In this document: one piece after another, positions 33,871 through 43,704 of the stretch | Position numbering within the stretch: position 1 is the stretch's first letter | Layout: every line of letters begins with the position of its first letter | NCBI GenBank assembly: GCA_934047225.1 | Contig: OW203986.1 | Location: 24,741,221-24,805,220, forward strand | DNA: 64,000 nucleotides | Reading direction: 5' to 3' | From: Ypsolopha sequella | Lineage: Eukaryota > Arthropoda > Insecta > Lepidoptera > Ypsolophidae | Notes under the pieces: generated by a model | Database searches by the model: none | Told to the model about the DNA's origin: nothing | The model's input: only the letters and a program-made list of their open reading frames with translations | Translations under genes and position numbers: made by a program

Positions 33871-34079
33871 TTCAATGCTAAAATCTACAGTTAGTACCAA
33901 TAACGACATTAAAATCGAAACATACTCAAAATAAAATTGCAACGATGCACTTCCATAATTGTTCAAATGTAAAAATTAGCCTCTAATTATTTCTATGTTA
34001 TGTCTTATTGTTACTAATTGTATGTAAATAAATAAACGCACTCTATTTATTCATAAGTTTCACTTACTTATTTTCTCAT

Positions 34080-34290
34080 AGAGGGTGATAAAAAGTAGTG
34101 TCCACCTCGGGAGTAACACTATTTTAAGCTCGAGTGACGTACTTTGAATCCCTCGCTGCGCTCAGGATTCTACTTTAGAATCGGGATTCTACTCTACAAT
34201 CCTTCGCTCCGCTCTGGATTCAAAGAAACACTCTCGCCTTTAAAATAGTTGTTTGCTCCCTAGGTAAACAATCTACTATTTTACTCGACA
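34080..34290. mobile_element. Inverted-repeat MITE, diverged arms
   Basis: The left arm AGTAGTGTCCACCTCGGGAG...CTATTTTAAG...CTCGAGTG pairs imperfectly with CACTCTCGCCTTTAAAATAG...GCTCCCTAGGTAAACAATCT. An inner inverted pair around CTTTGAATCC...GGATTCAAAG is present. Confidence 0.6.
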
Positions 34291-34524
34291 TATTTCGGCA
34301 CACGGTTTTTTCTATTTTTATTACTTTTCTTCAATGTACAGACACATATACTCTACTCTTTTATTATATGTATTGATTGTTGCTGACGGACTAAAATTGA
34401 ATATATATTTTTTAAATTTATTTACATCTGTTTTCCAGAAAAATCAAAGTGATAAAATTTGTTCTCTTGCCACATTACTTACGAGAAATGCCAAGCTCAA
34501 CAACCTTAATACAACAGAGCAGGG

Positions 34525-34566
34525 GTCTCCATACTCTTTTGCCCGAGGGCCACACTGTAAGCAGGA
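34525..34566 (+). repeat. Fragment resembling a hAT terminus
   Basis: CAGGGGTCTCCATACTCTTT followed by TGCCCGAGGGCCACA resembles the terminus of hAT/SPIN-like elements. No partner end was found. It directly abuts the left edge of the segmental duplication. Confidence 0.4.
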
Positions 34567-34668
34567 GGTCGCAGGTTCAAATCCCTGACCCGAGGATTTT
34601 TTTCAAAAATAATTGTGCTTTTAAATTTGTTTCTGATTGATTTCTAATTTGTAATGCACTTTAATAAT

Positions 34669-35138
34669 TGTTCACGCTATACCAGCGTGACGTCAGAATG
34701 ATATGTGCATGACTAATATCGCGGCGCTGCGCTGGCGCCACCTGGCGACACAATGGACTCGCGTGCTGCCAACCCGCGGTTCACTCGCTCTGTTCGGATC
34801 GACGAGCCTCTCTAGGCGCACGCGCGCGCGCCCGCGCAGCCGACAGCTCTAAACAATAGACATTCGCGTCAGCACAAACAATATCGCGTACCTAAAGTGT
34901 AGTGTTAATACAAGTGCTGTGTACATCACTCAAACCAGGACATTCAATACATCCCTGCACAGACGCCAGCTCAACTAGCCAACAAGAAGGCTCAGCACGT
35001 CACCGCATCTCCTGTCGGCCCATCGAGAACAACATTCCAACAAAGGTCAGTTTACCCACAATCTTTTATTTACCCGTGTCACCTCATCCCATTATCCTCA
35101 AATCCCATCCGCCCTGCATCCTGTGGCCAGCGGCTACA
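34669..35138 (+). repeat. 5' LTR
   Basis: 470 bp, TG...CA ended. It includes a GC-rich promoter-like zone (GGCGCACGCGCGCGCGCCCG, about 34816). The 315-nt open frame crossing its end is present in both LTRs and is not a gene. Confidence 0.9.
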
Positions 35139-35142
35139 TTTT

Positions 35143-35163
35143 TGGTCCTTCGGCCGGATCGAA
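35143..35163 (+). other. Primer binding site, tRNA-Tyr type
   Basis: TGGTCCTTCGGCCGGAT, 4 nt after the LTR, is close to the complement of the 3' end of insect tRNA-Tyr (…CGAAGGACCA), with small deletions. The assignment is from memory of the tRNA acceptor sequence. Confidence 0.6.
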
Positions 35164-36235
35164 TTCTGGTCCTTACAGTCCATTTTCACAATTTTGGCCC
35201 TTCAAACCGCTACTGAACCAGCCCCCGTCGATTTACTACAGTCCATTTTCACCCGGTTACATATTTTGCCCCCTTTCCCGGCAAAAAATATTTTGTGGTT
35301 TCGAATACCTATCGCGGGTAGATAATTAGAACCGCCGCCTGGAACATTCCATTTATCGGTTAGAACCGACCCCCCCACGCCCCTTTACAGAATAACTCAT
35401 TTTCATCACGGTTGTAATTATTATTCAGCTCAGATAACATAAGTATATTCATTCAGCCCAATTGTTTATTACAGTCCACTATACTTCTTTATTAAACCCA
35501 AATTTTACGAGATTTTGCGAGATATTTTTTCGGTGCGAGTATTTGCTTTATTTCGTGCACATACGTAAAACCCACGTATACATAAGTTATTACGTAACGA
35601 ACGTTTACGTTTACGAATTATTACGTTACCAAAGCTTGATCTGCATCATTTGATTGTACGCTCATTTAGATCCGATTTCTGCCAGGTAAACACATTCTTT
35701 GTTTGTTTTCGCTCTCAAAGCAGTAGGTAGATATTTTATTCTATAAATAGAATTTTCGACGACTGATGTTGTTGTTGTAAAGGTACATTCGTGTAAACAA
35801 GAGCCAACGCGTATTGTCGGCACGTGATTTCAAGGCAAATAACATAAAAGTGAACAGGTTCATCAGCCCTTTTCGATATTTTTGTGTTGCGGTAATCTCA
35901 CGTCGCAGTAATATATTGCCGGACCGTTTATTTGTGTTATTGTCTGCTTTTTTTACCCGGGTATAGCACAAATATAGTAAACAATTTTTTTTTTTCTCTT
36001 CTCATCTCTGATCTTGTTGTTTGTGGTACACATATAGGGTGTTCCAAGTTGGTGTATCGGCTCATATACAGGTTGTTTTTTAAAAAAAAAAATTTTTTTT
36101 TTTTCTCTGTCGTGTTTATTTTCCGTGTTCCGTTTGAACATAGTCTTTGTTTTTTTTTTCGGCCCGCGCAAGTTACAAGCTATCCGCACGTTGGAGTTGG
36201 TAGCGCTCAAGTTTTTAATAACTCATTTTCACATA
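35164..36235. other. BEL internal leader, non-coding
   Basis: No gag or protease frame is recognisable. T-rich runs occur at 35979-36000 and 36080-36104. Confidence 0.5.
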
Positions 36236-36445
36236 TAGTCACACTCATCACACATTCAATCAGCACATACACACTCAGCTCATTTTCACTCACACATTCA
36301 ATCAGCACATATAGACACACTCAGCTCATTTTCACTCACACATTCACTCATCAGATACACATTCAGCTCATTTTCACTCAATGAAACCAGCACTCAGTCA
36401 TCACACACACACTCATCACATACACACTCAGTTCATTTTCACTCA
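36236..36445 (+). repeat. Tandem CA-rich minisatellite inside the BEL element
   Basis: About five imperfect units of ACACATTCAATCAGCACATA then CACACTCAGCTCATTTTCACT. It lies directly before the integrase remnant. Confidence 0.8.
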
Positions 36446-37177
36446 ATGACTCCAGCTCCAACAGAGAATTCTTGTAACTCCGCACAACGTGTAGTGAACG
36501 TCACTAACACACCAATAATAGCAGACGTACATGGTCAATTTCACTCAGCACGAGCCCTGTTAGGTTTTATCTCACGTCGCGGTACTCCAGTTCTCATTCG
36601 CTCAGACTGCGGCACAAACTATGATGCAATCACTCACAAGCTCGCGAATCAGCACATAACTTGGTTCGGCGCTCTGCACGAAATAATACTCAACTCAAGA
36701 CCCTTCTGCCCGATTTTATCCGATCCTACGGACTTTGACCCTCTCACGGCCGGACATTTCATTGTTGGTCGTCCGCTCACCGCTCTACCTGAGCAGTCTT
36801 TTTACGACGGACCCATATCTGTTCTTAGGCGCTTTCAGCTCATTCAAGCGCTCTCTCAGCGCTTTTGGACTATCTGGTCCAGATCCTACCTCCATACCCT
36901 GCAAACCCGCTCCAAATGGCTCTCCCCTTCTTCCCCTCCTCAAGTGGGTGAACTGGTCCTCATCAAAGAGGATGACCTGCCTCCGCTCCAATGGAAGCTG
37001 GGGAGAATTCTCCGCACAATGCCTGGCAAGGATGGAGTGATCCAAGTTGTGGATCTGGACACAGCTCATGGAAATCTGCGACGACCTGTGTTCAAGATAG
37101 CCAGGCTGCCGCTGGATTCAGCTCAGGAGGAGCCGCAGCCCCGGCCCCCCCAGGATGTTCACGCTATACCAGCGTGA
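36446..37177 (+). pseudogene. BEL/Pao pol remnant: integrase end
   Basis: An open frame of 243 codons. The first part (about residues 25-75) retains the middle of an integrase core (a D-V-H stretch, then R-R-G-T-P and R-S-D-C-G-T-N-Y). It then jumps into W-F-G-A-L-H-E with part of the core between the second and third catalytic acidic residues missing. Residues about 80-225 are the N-S-R-P, F-I-V-G-R-P-L region and the DUF5641-like domain typical of BEL/Pao integrases (S-R-S-Y-L-H-T-L-Q, G-E-L-V-L-I-K-E-D, L-G-R-I). The frame runs into the 3' LTR. Protease, RT and RNase H are absent, so mobilisation must be in trans. Confidence 0.85.
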
Positions 37178-37625
37178 CGTCAGAATGATATGTGCATGAC
37201 TAATATCGCGGCGCTGCGCTGGCGCCACCTGGCGACACAATGGACTCGCGTGCTGCCAACCCGCGGTTCACTCGCTCTGTTCGGATCGACGAGCCTCTCT
37301 AGGCGCACGCGCGCGCGCCCGCGCAGCCGACAGCTCTAAACAATAGACATTCGCGTCAGCACAAACAATATCGCGTACCTAAAGTGTAGTGTTAATACAA
37401 GTGCTGTGTACATCACTCAAACCAGGACATTCAATACATCCCTGCACAGACGCCAGCTCAACTAGCCAACAAGAAGGCTCAGCACGTCACCGCATCTCCT
37501 GTCGGCCCATCGAGAACAACATTCCAACAAAGGTCAGTTTACCCACAATCTTTTATTTACCCGTGTCACCTCATCCCATTATCCTCAAATCCCATCCGCC
37601 CTGCATCCTGTGGCCAGCGGCTACA
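37156..37625 (+). repeat. 3' LTR
   Basis: Reads identical to the 5' LTR over 470 bp. It is preceded by a C-rich tract instead of an obvious polypurine tract, which is odd for the plus-strand primer site. Confidence 0.9.
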
Positions 37626-38350
37626 ATAATAATTAGAGTATTCAAAGCGATAGATTTCGCAATAAAAACATATAATCTTATCAAGAAAGTTATACAAAAT
37701 TTGAAGTAAAAAATATCGTCTAAATTACTACCATGGGGAGGGTTCCTAAAATACTGGCAACATTCCATACGAAATTAATGATGATTAATGATATTATGAT
37801 TATAATCGGCAGGTTGTTTCCATTGGTAAATATGGAAGGCCAATTTTCCATATCGTGTTATGATGTCTAAAAGAGATGAGGAACTCTGTGAAGAACAAAA
37901 CCGGCCAAGTGCGAGTCGCTCTATTAGGGTTTCGTAACATTCCAACAAGAAGAAATGAAAGAAGAAACGTTTGTTTGTTTTGGTCACAGCTTTATTTATA
38001 TATAGATAAACATTGTAGGTATACTTAGAGCATATACCAAAGGAGACGCCTTAAACAGGCGTTCCCCTCTGCCAAAGGTATGAGATTCTATATCTAACGC
38101 GTTATATAAAACTAGTTCAACCGCTATTTCTGTCATACGATTCCCGAACGTCTTTGCATAGAGCTCCGAGAAAAATGCCGTTTTTGTTGTGTATGGGTGC
38201 AAGAAAAAGTCTTACACATCAAGCTTGCAAACAGATGGTGTTACATTTCACTTGTAAGTATAATTTCGGTTATTCCATTCGTAATTTAATCATATCTAAC
38301 GTTTTTGAAAATTAATAAAATTCATATTTGGCGCCATAACTTCCTCACGA

Positions 38351-38409
38351 TGACGTAGGCGTACTCCCTACGAGACTAACTTAGTCTCGTAGGGAGTACG
38401 CCTACGTCA
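38351..38409. repeat. Near-perfect 59-bp palindrome
   Basis: 29-bp arms (TGACGTAGGCGTACTCCCTA + CGAGACTAA and its exact complement) separated by a single C at 38380. No mismatch seen. Confidence 0.95.
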
Positions 38410-38420
38410 CGATTCAGGAA

Positions 38421-38825
38421 TGCGCCGCAGCGAGACTATTTTTGGTGTTGCCAACTACTACAAAAAATTACCTAGAAATTCATCAATACCTTAACCTTAA
38501 TTCACCTTCACTTGATTTTTGTGTTCAGAAATAAGCTACTATTTCATAAAGTGTACACCAAAATTTATGTAGTTACATTTTTCTAGTACCGAATCCACTG
38601 TCATTTTTATTTTTCTAAAACTAATTTCAATTTATTCATCGTAGGCAGCAATATAAGCAATAGTTAATTAATATATTTACTGAAAACATTACTAAATCTA
38701 TTATAAATCTACTTGCTTGAAAAATTCAATAACAATTTTTTTTTCTAAAACAAGAATATACCTAAAAAACAGAACTTAAAAACTACGGCAACACAATAGT
38801 CTCGCTAATTAGTCTCGTTGCGCCA
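38421..38825. mobile_element. MITE with GCGAGACTA-type ends
   Basis: The left end TGCGCCGCAGCGAGACTATT ... GGTGTTGCC and right end GGCAACACAATAGTCTCGCT ... GTCTCGTTGCGCCA are imperfect inverted repeats; the right end has an extra AATTAGTCTCG step. Non-coding. Confidence 0.65.
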
Positions 38826-39589
38826 TGTAGCCACGTCGGGAATAGCTAGGCATGTATCAGGTATTATCGATGGTAGTTATCGATAAAACACAGTCAGTTT
38901 TTAAATTTAATTATTAAAATAATTAAATTCTTGTTTGTTAATGACTAATAAATAGATCTATCCCCACGAAATATTTTCCATCTCAGATAAATTTAAGTTA
39001 TCTGAAGAAACTAAATGTCAATTTGATATACCATATCGTGATGATACATAGCCTAATACTTTCCACAAGAAACTACCTTACAATGAAAATTGCATCAAAA
39101 TCCAATGAGAGGTTCCCAAGTTATAAGTAAGCGTACATACAGACAGACAGACAGACAGATGTTCCATTTTGTATGTAGATATAGAGAAGATTTTTTCCAC
39201 CTGAACAGATTCTGATGGAATAGTGTCGGTAATGTATTTATCGATAAACGTGCTCCCAACTCTATTAAATTTAAATCACACATTCAAAGATGGTACGTAT
39301 TTACGTAAAGTTATGTTGCAGGTGTGCGAATCGCATGTGTGTGCGTTTGTAGGAACATGATTTGGTTATGTACGGGTGGCTACCTCGTCCCCCACGAAAG
39401 GTGGCAGAACTGACTGTGTGTGGAAATACGCCTAAAAGTGGTCCAGTCTTATATGGTCTAAGTAGGTATATATACATTATAGGTATATACCTCATTTCTT
39501 ACTTTGACCAACTTAAGTCGGCATTATCTTAAGATCAGTAAGTCAAACCTAACATTTACCACTATTCGGACTTATCAGTTACACTATAA

Positions 39590-39938
39590 TTTTTAGGGTT
39601 CCGTACGGTTTTAGGGTGCATCTATACAAAAAACTTCAAAAAGTCCCTCAACCCTCTGTTGTATCTCAAACAAGAGGACCGAAAAGTATGAAAAAAACCA
39701 CGGTAATAGATGATTGAGTACTTTAAGATTACAGGAAAAATGATAATTATTAGGATTCCGTATTCGGTGGGAGCCGCGAATTGTTTGTCTGGTGCTACCA
39801 TCTTAGCGGCTTGTTTGTTTCGCCTTAATGTTGCAATGATATCCATATTGGTGTCATTTATCATGTCTTTAGGTTTCCGTAGCTGTATTCTGTGGTGTTA
39901 CGGAACCCTTTGTGCGCAAGTCCGACACGCACTTAACC
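39590..39938 (-). repeat. Family E repeat inside duplication copy 1
   Basis: From TTTTTAGGGTTCCGTACGGT to GTCCGACACGCACTTAACC, the inverted orientation of the GGCCAAGTGCGAGTC family. It is present at the paralogous site 58780-59118, so it predates the duplication. Confidence 0.75.
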
Positions 39939-41064
39939 AAATTACTGTGGCTTAGTGTTGTAGCGATGACATTTTAATAGGACAATAAGATCCCTATCGT
40001 AGTTAATAATATACATTCGAAAATGTGAAACCATGAGTACCTAGAAATCTCATAGAAATGTCTGAATTTCAAGATTTAGGACAGTTTATATAAAAATTAT
40101 TTAATGTTTGTTGTATGAACAGACAATGAAAAAAATATGATATTTTTTTATTTTTTGATTACATTAGACACAATCATCATCAATCAATCAATATACAGGC
40201 TGTCGATTTGGTCCACAACTTGCGTCACATGTGTATTAGGTATTAGCATAGCATACATGATGCATATTACAAAAACAGCATAAATAAAATTAATATTATT
40301 AGAAGAAGGAGTCATTCCCTTTCTTATATGTCCTAAAATTATCTTGATAAATGCTAGCAGCAGCGTGGAGCGCTAGTACTTACCTACTTGAGTGCGCCTA
40401 CACACCCCGCCGTCGCCGCTCCGCCAGTGTTGAGTCAATTTCATCAGTCAAACGTGTCTAGAAGTTTATTGTCGCCCCCGAAACATCGTAAATAAATTTT
40501 GGAAAAAAAAATTTTTTTTTTGTCATCAATATCGTGAATATGACCTACACTGTGCTGACCAAATCAACACTCTGTATATAAAAAGAGAAGTCTAGACTCA
40601 CTCATTCCTTCACTGACTCATCAACGTACAGCCCAAACCCTGGAACTAGAAAGTAGAAATTTTGCACAGAGGTTTCCGTTATAATGTATGCAAGGAATAA
40701 GGACGGATTTTTTGAAACTCAACCCCTAAGGGAGAATAACAGGGGATGAAACTTTGCTTAGGACATAAGTTTGTTTTGTAGTTAAAATCATAAAAGTTTG
40801 TATTAAGCCTAACGGTTAGAAATAAAGACTGATATGTCTCGGTGTTTTTGAAAAATCATCCCCTAAGGAAGTCCAAAAGGTGATGAAAATTTTTATGGGA
40901 ACATCGGTATTTTTAAAATTGGTTTAGCCTTTTGGCTGAAAATAAATAATAAAGTATATGAACGCCTTTTGGAAAATTATCTTCTAAGGAGGTAATATAG
41001 AGGATATAAATTTGTACGGGAAATTCGTCGATTACGTTTTGTTCGTGAACGAAAAGATAAAGAG

Positions 41065-41073
41065 GATCAGATC
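41065..41073. other. GATCaGATC, candidate MITE excision scar
   Basis: At the site paralogous to the MITE at 60163-60451, copy 1 reads GATC-A-GATC followed by the same TATTAAC flank. In copy 2 GATC flanks the MITE on both sides. Confidence 0.5.
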
Positions 41074-41284
41074 TATTAACAAAAATACATTTACCAGAGA
41101 AACAATTCAGATAACAAGAAATAGTTTCGATCGAAAAAGCAGCTTGGCCTTCGGCCTCGTTCTTGTATCTTTATATAAGAAATAATTTCGCTCAGAAACG
41201 CGGCTTCTCCATAGTAAAAAATCATGAGCATTTTGAAAATATGAAAATAGGTTAGTTAGCCTGTCTTTATCTTCGGAGGGTATT

Positions 41285-41290
41285 TATAAA
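41285..41290 (+). promoter_or_regulatory. TATA-like motif upstream of receptor copy 1
   Basis: TATAAA 112 nt before the ATG, also present at 60675-60680. A pyrimidine run ending CAG (41371-41383) lies between it and the start codon and could be a 3' splice site of a 5'-UTR intron. Conservation between copies is uninformative because they are recent duplicates. Confidence 0.3.
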
Positions 41291-41396
41291 GTGAAAAGGG
41301 TCTTTCTGTCGCTTCTTAGTATTTTATTTATCAATTTCGTTGAAATATTAAACAAAAGCAACATTTTCTTTATTCTTTTTCAGAAAACGAACGAAA

Positions 41397-43237
41397 ATGA
41401 ACATCTTTGTCTGTATTTTATCATGTCTAATATTTTTTTATATTACTGTTGCAAATGTTAACAAAATAATAGAAACAACAAAAGGACTTCACGATCACAT
41501 ATCACTGAGTAACTGCATTATTAACATTTGTGAAAATGCCTTATTCAATCCTACCGTGATAATCTTGTATCGTGATGACTATTCAAAGGAATTGATTGAA
41601 ATGATTCAAAGCCATGACATACCACACGCAATCTTTTCCGAGGAATTCATAAATAATACCGTGTATAAATATCATCAAAATATTCTGATGCTCATATGGA
41701 TAGAAGATTGCAGAGAACTTACTAGTTTCAACACCGAGATGATTTTTAGTAACTGGAAATATCTTATTATAGTTTCTGATTATGACGGAAACTGTGATGA
41801 AAATCTGAACCTAATCGGTCCGTTAGTAGAAATATTTGATGTCACTTTTCTTTTGAAAAATGCCCCTGACCACAATTCTCATAAAATTTTAACTTTCATG
41901 GCTGAAATCGATGAATCAACTTGTGACTTATTAAATAATAACTTATTATCAACTCACATAAATACTTGTAGTTACGGTGCACTGGAAAACAATGATATCT
42001 TTCCTGTAAAGGATCGTATTAATTATAAAAAGTGTCCTATTAACGTCGGTGTAAGTACAATGTACCCTTTTGCTTCTAGGAATGTAAGATATGAAGGTCT
42101 AACACCAATTGATGAGCTTCAAGGATCTGATGTGGAGCTTGTAAAAATCTTAGCTGATTATATGAATACAACATTGAAAACACATTACAATGAAGTAGGG
42201 ACGAGAAATGGTACATACGTTACGTATGATTGTATCCCTTCCCTTTTGAATAAGAGTGCGGACGCGTGTATTGGTGCCTTCGCCAGAGGGTTTGGTGACT
42301 TAGCAGAATATTCAGGTTTCATCAACACGCAGGCTTTTACATTCGTCTATTCTGTGGAAAGAGAAAATAAATCCTGGCAGACACATTTCGCAAAAATAAA
42401 TGGATTTTATTACTTCGTCGTATTCTACATTTTCTATTGCTGCGTTTGGTATGTTATTTCTAAGTTTGATGACGGAAATGTTAAGCTAATTAACACTCTT
42501 TTGTACAGCTATGGTGCAATGTTTGGTGGCGCTTCTTTACATACTGCAAGATCTTCAAAGCAAATGTTTATAAACAGTGCCTTTTTGATTTTATGTATTC
42601 ATTTTTCAGCCTACGTTCATATCCAATTTTACTCGTTTCTGACCATACAAGCCCCGCCAGCCTTACTTAATTCTAATGACGACATCATGAATTCTGGATT
42701 ACAATTTTACATCAGCAATGGTTTAACGAGCCTTGTTCGGGATGAAAAGTACCTACACTTTATAGAGAAAGCTAAATCCTGCGAGGATTGTGTTACGACT
42801 ATCGTAGAAAATAATGGTTTGACAATACTCCCTGAAGGATATTTCATTCCAAGTCAAGTTGACACTGCAGTAAATTATGAAGCTCGGATCATGAGACCAT
42901 CGGAGAATATAATAGTGTTTTACAAGGAAATGGTACTGAGGAAAGGGAGTTACAAAGTGAAGGTATTCCAGAAAGTATTGAACAGGCTGTTTGAAGCGGG
43001 AATTTGTGATCAACTGTACAAGCAAGCTTTTGGGCTGACAGTTGTGGTCAAGTCTAGCAGGTCAGTAAGAGTATTGCGATGAATGATTATAGGTGTATAG
43101 ATGGTTGTCCGATATCTTTGTCACAAATGGCCGGAGTTTGGTACGTTTGGGGGATTGGTTGCTGTGTGGCTTGTGTTGTTTTCTTACTGGAAGTTTTTTC
43201 TTTTAAGAACGACGGACATGGAAATTGCGTTTACTAG
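41397..43237 (+). pseudogene. Divergent ionotropic receptor, frameshifted copy
   Basis: A single-exon gene paralogous to the one at 60778. It reads intact for about 550 residues: signal peptide, N-terminal domain, S1, TM1 (F-Y-Y-F-V-V-F-Y-I-F), pore loop (L-Y-S-Y-G-A-M-F-G-G-A), TM2 and S2. Around 43055-43056 one A is missing relative to the paralogue (AAGTCTAGCAG versus AAGTCTAAGCAG). The frame then shifts and stops at 43080-43082, after 561 residues. The sequence for the third membrane segment follows in another frame, undamaged, to a stop at 43235-43237. Without TM3 the last part of S2 is left untethered, so a working channel is unlikely. An assembly error would give the same picture. AATAAA at 43582-43587 is a plausible polyadenylation signal. 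Confidence 0.9.
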
Positions 43238-43704
43238 ATTAAGGAGCACCTCTTCCGTTGGTTCCGTATATGGTTTCCCGTCTTCTATACGTCCCCCAAG
43301 GAGAGACAAGCTCGGTATGGTTTTCTACGGGGTTAAACAACTAAAATATCGTACTATGTATGTCCTCTTGAGGTGACGAAATCGATACGCCTCTACCCTG
43401 TAAAAGTTCAAGCCATGAAAACCCATATTTAATACATACCTTTTTCACAACGAACACTTGAGAAAGCGTAAGAAAGCGTCTCTGATTCATCACGTTGAGT
43501 GCTTTGCTCATTGTTCAATTTTGCATTTCGACATCTATTATTGGCATGTTATAATAAGTATACGTGATGTATCTATATTGCAATAAAGATTGATTAGATT
43601 GTTTTACTTATTCGCATAAATTGGCAAATTTCAATAATGTGTTGACTCTATGTAAAAAAAACATAAAATTTAATTCAAATGTTTCAATATGTATATTTAT
43701 ATAT

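Larger units (their letters stand above)
34669..37625 (+). mobile_element. BEL/Pao LTR retrotransposon, internally deleted
   Basis: A 2957-bp element with 470-bp LTRs (34669-35138 and 37156-37625) that I read as identical, both starting TGTTCACGCTAT and ending GCGGCTACA. The 5-bp target duplication ATAAT lies at 34664-34668 and 37626-37630. The paralogous position in copy 2 (about 58317-58336) is the empty site CTTTAATAATAATTAGAG. The interior keeps only an integrase remnant, so it is non-autonomous; identical LTRs imply recent insertion. Confidence 0.95.
38015..39475. other. Segment present only in duplication copy 1
   Basis: About 1.45 kb between the conserved TTTATTTATATAT and TTATAGGTATATA blocks is missing at the paralogous position (about 58640-58665). 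It holds a palindrome, a MITE and a CAGA microsatellite (39137-39157). Insertion here or deletion in copy 2 are both possible. Confidence 0.6.

Noticed and set aside
34902..35216. 104-residue ORF, and its twin at 37389-37709
   Set aside because: Both are LTR sequence of the BEL element; the duplicates differ only in what follows the LTR.
35932..36384. 150-residue ORF with serine/threonine/histidine-rich tail
   Set aside because: It lies across T-runs and the CA-rich minisatellite of the BEL interior; low complexity without domain.
37996..38202. Minus-strand 68-codon ORF in the copy-1-only block
   Set aside because: It looks coding-like in composition, but I recognise no family and it lies in a repeat-rich insertion; not enough support.
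43101..43376. Separate 91-residue gene after receptor copy 1
   Set aside because: It is a shifted reading of the receptor's TM3 and 3' flank; the paralogue shows the true frame.
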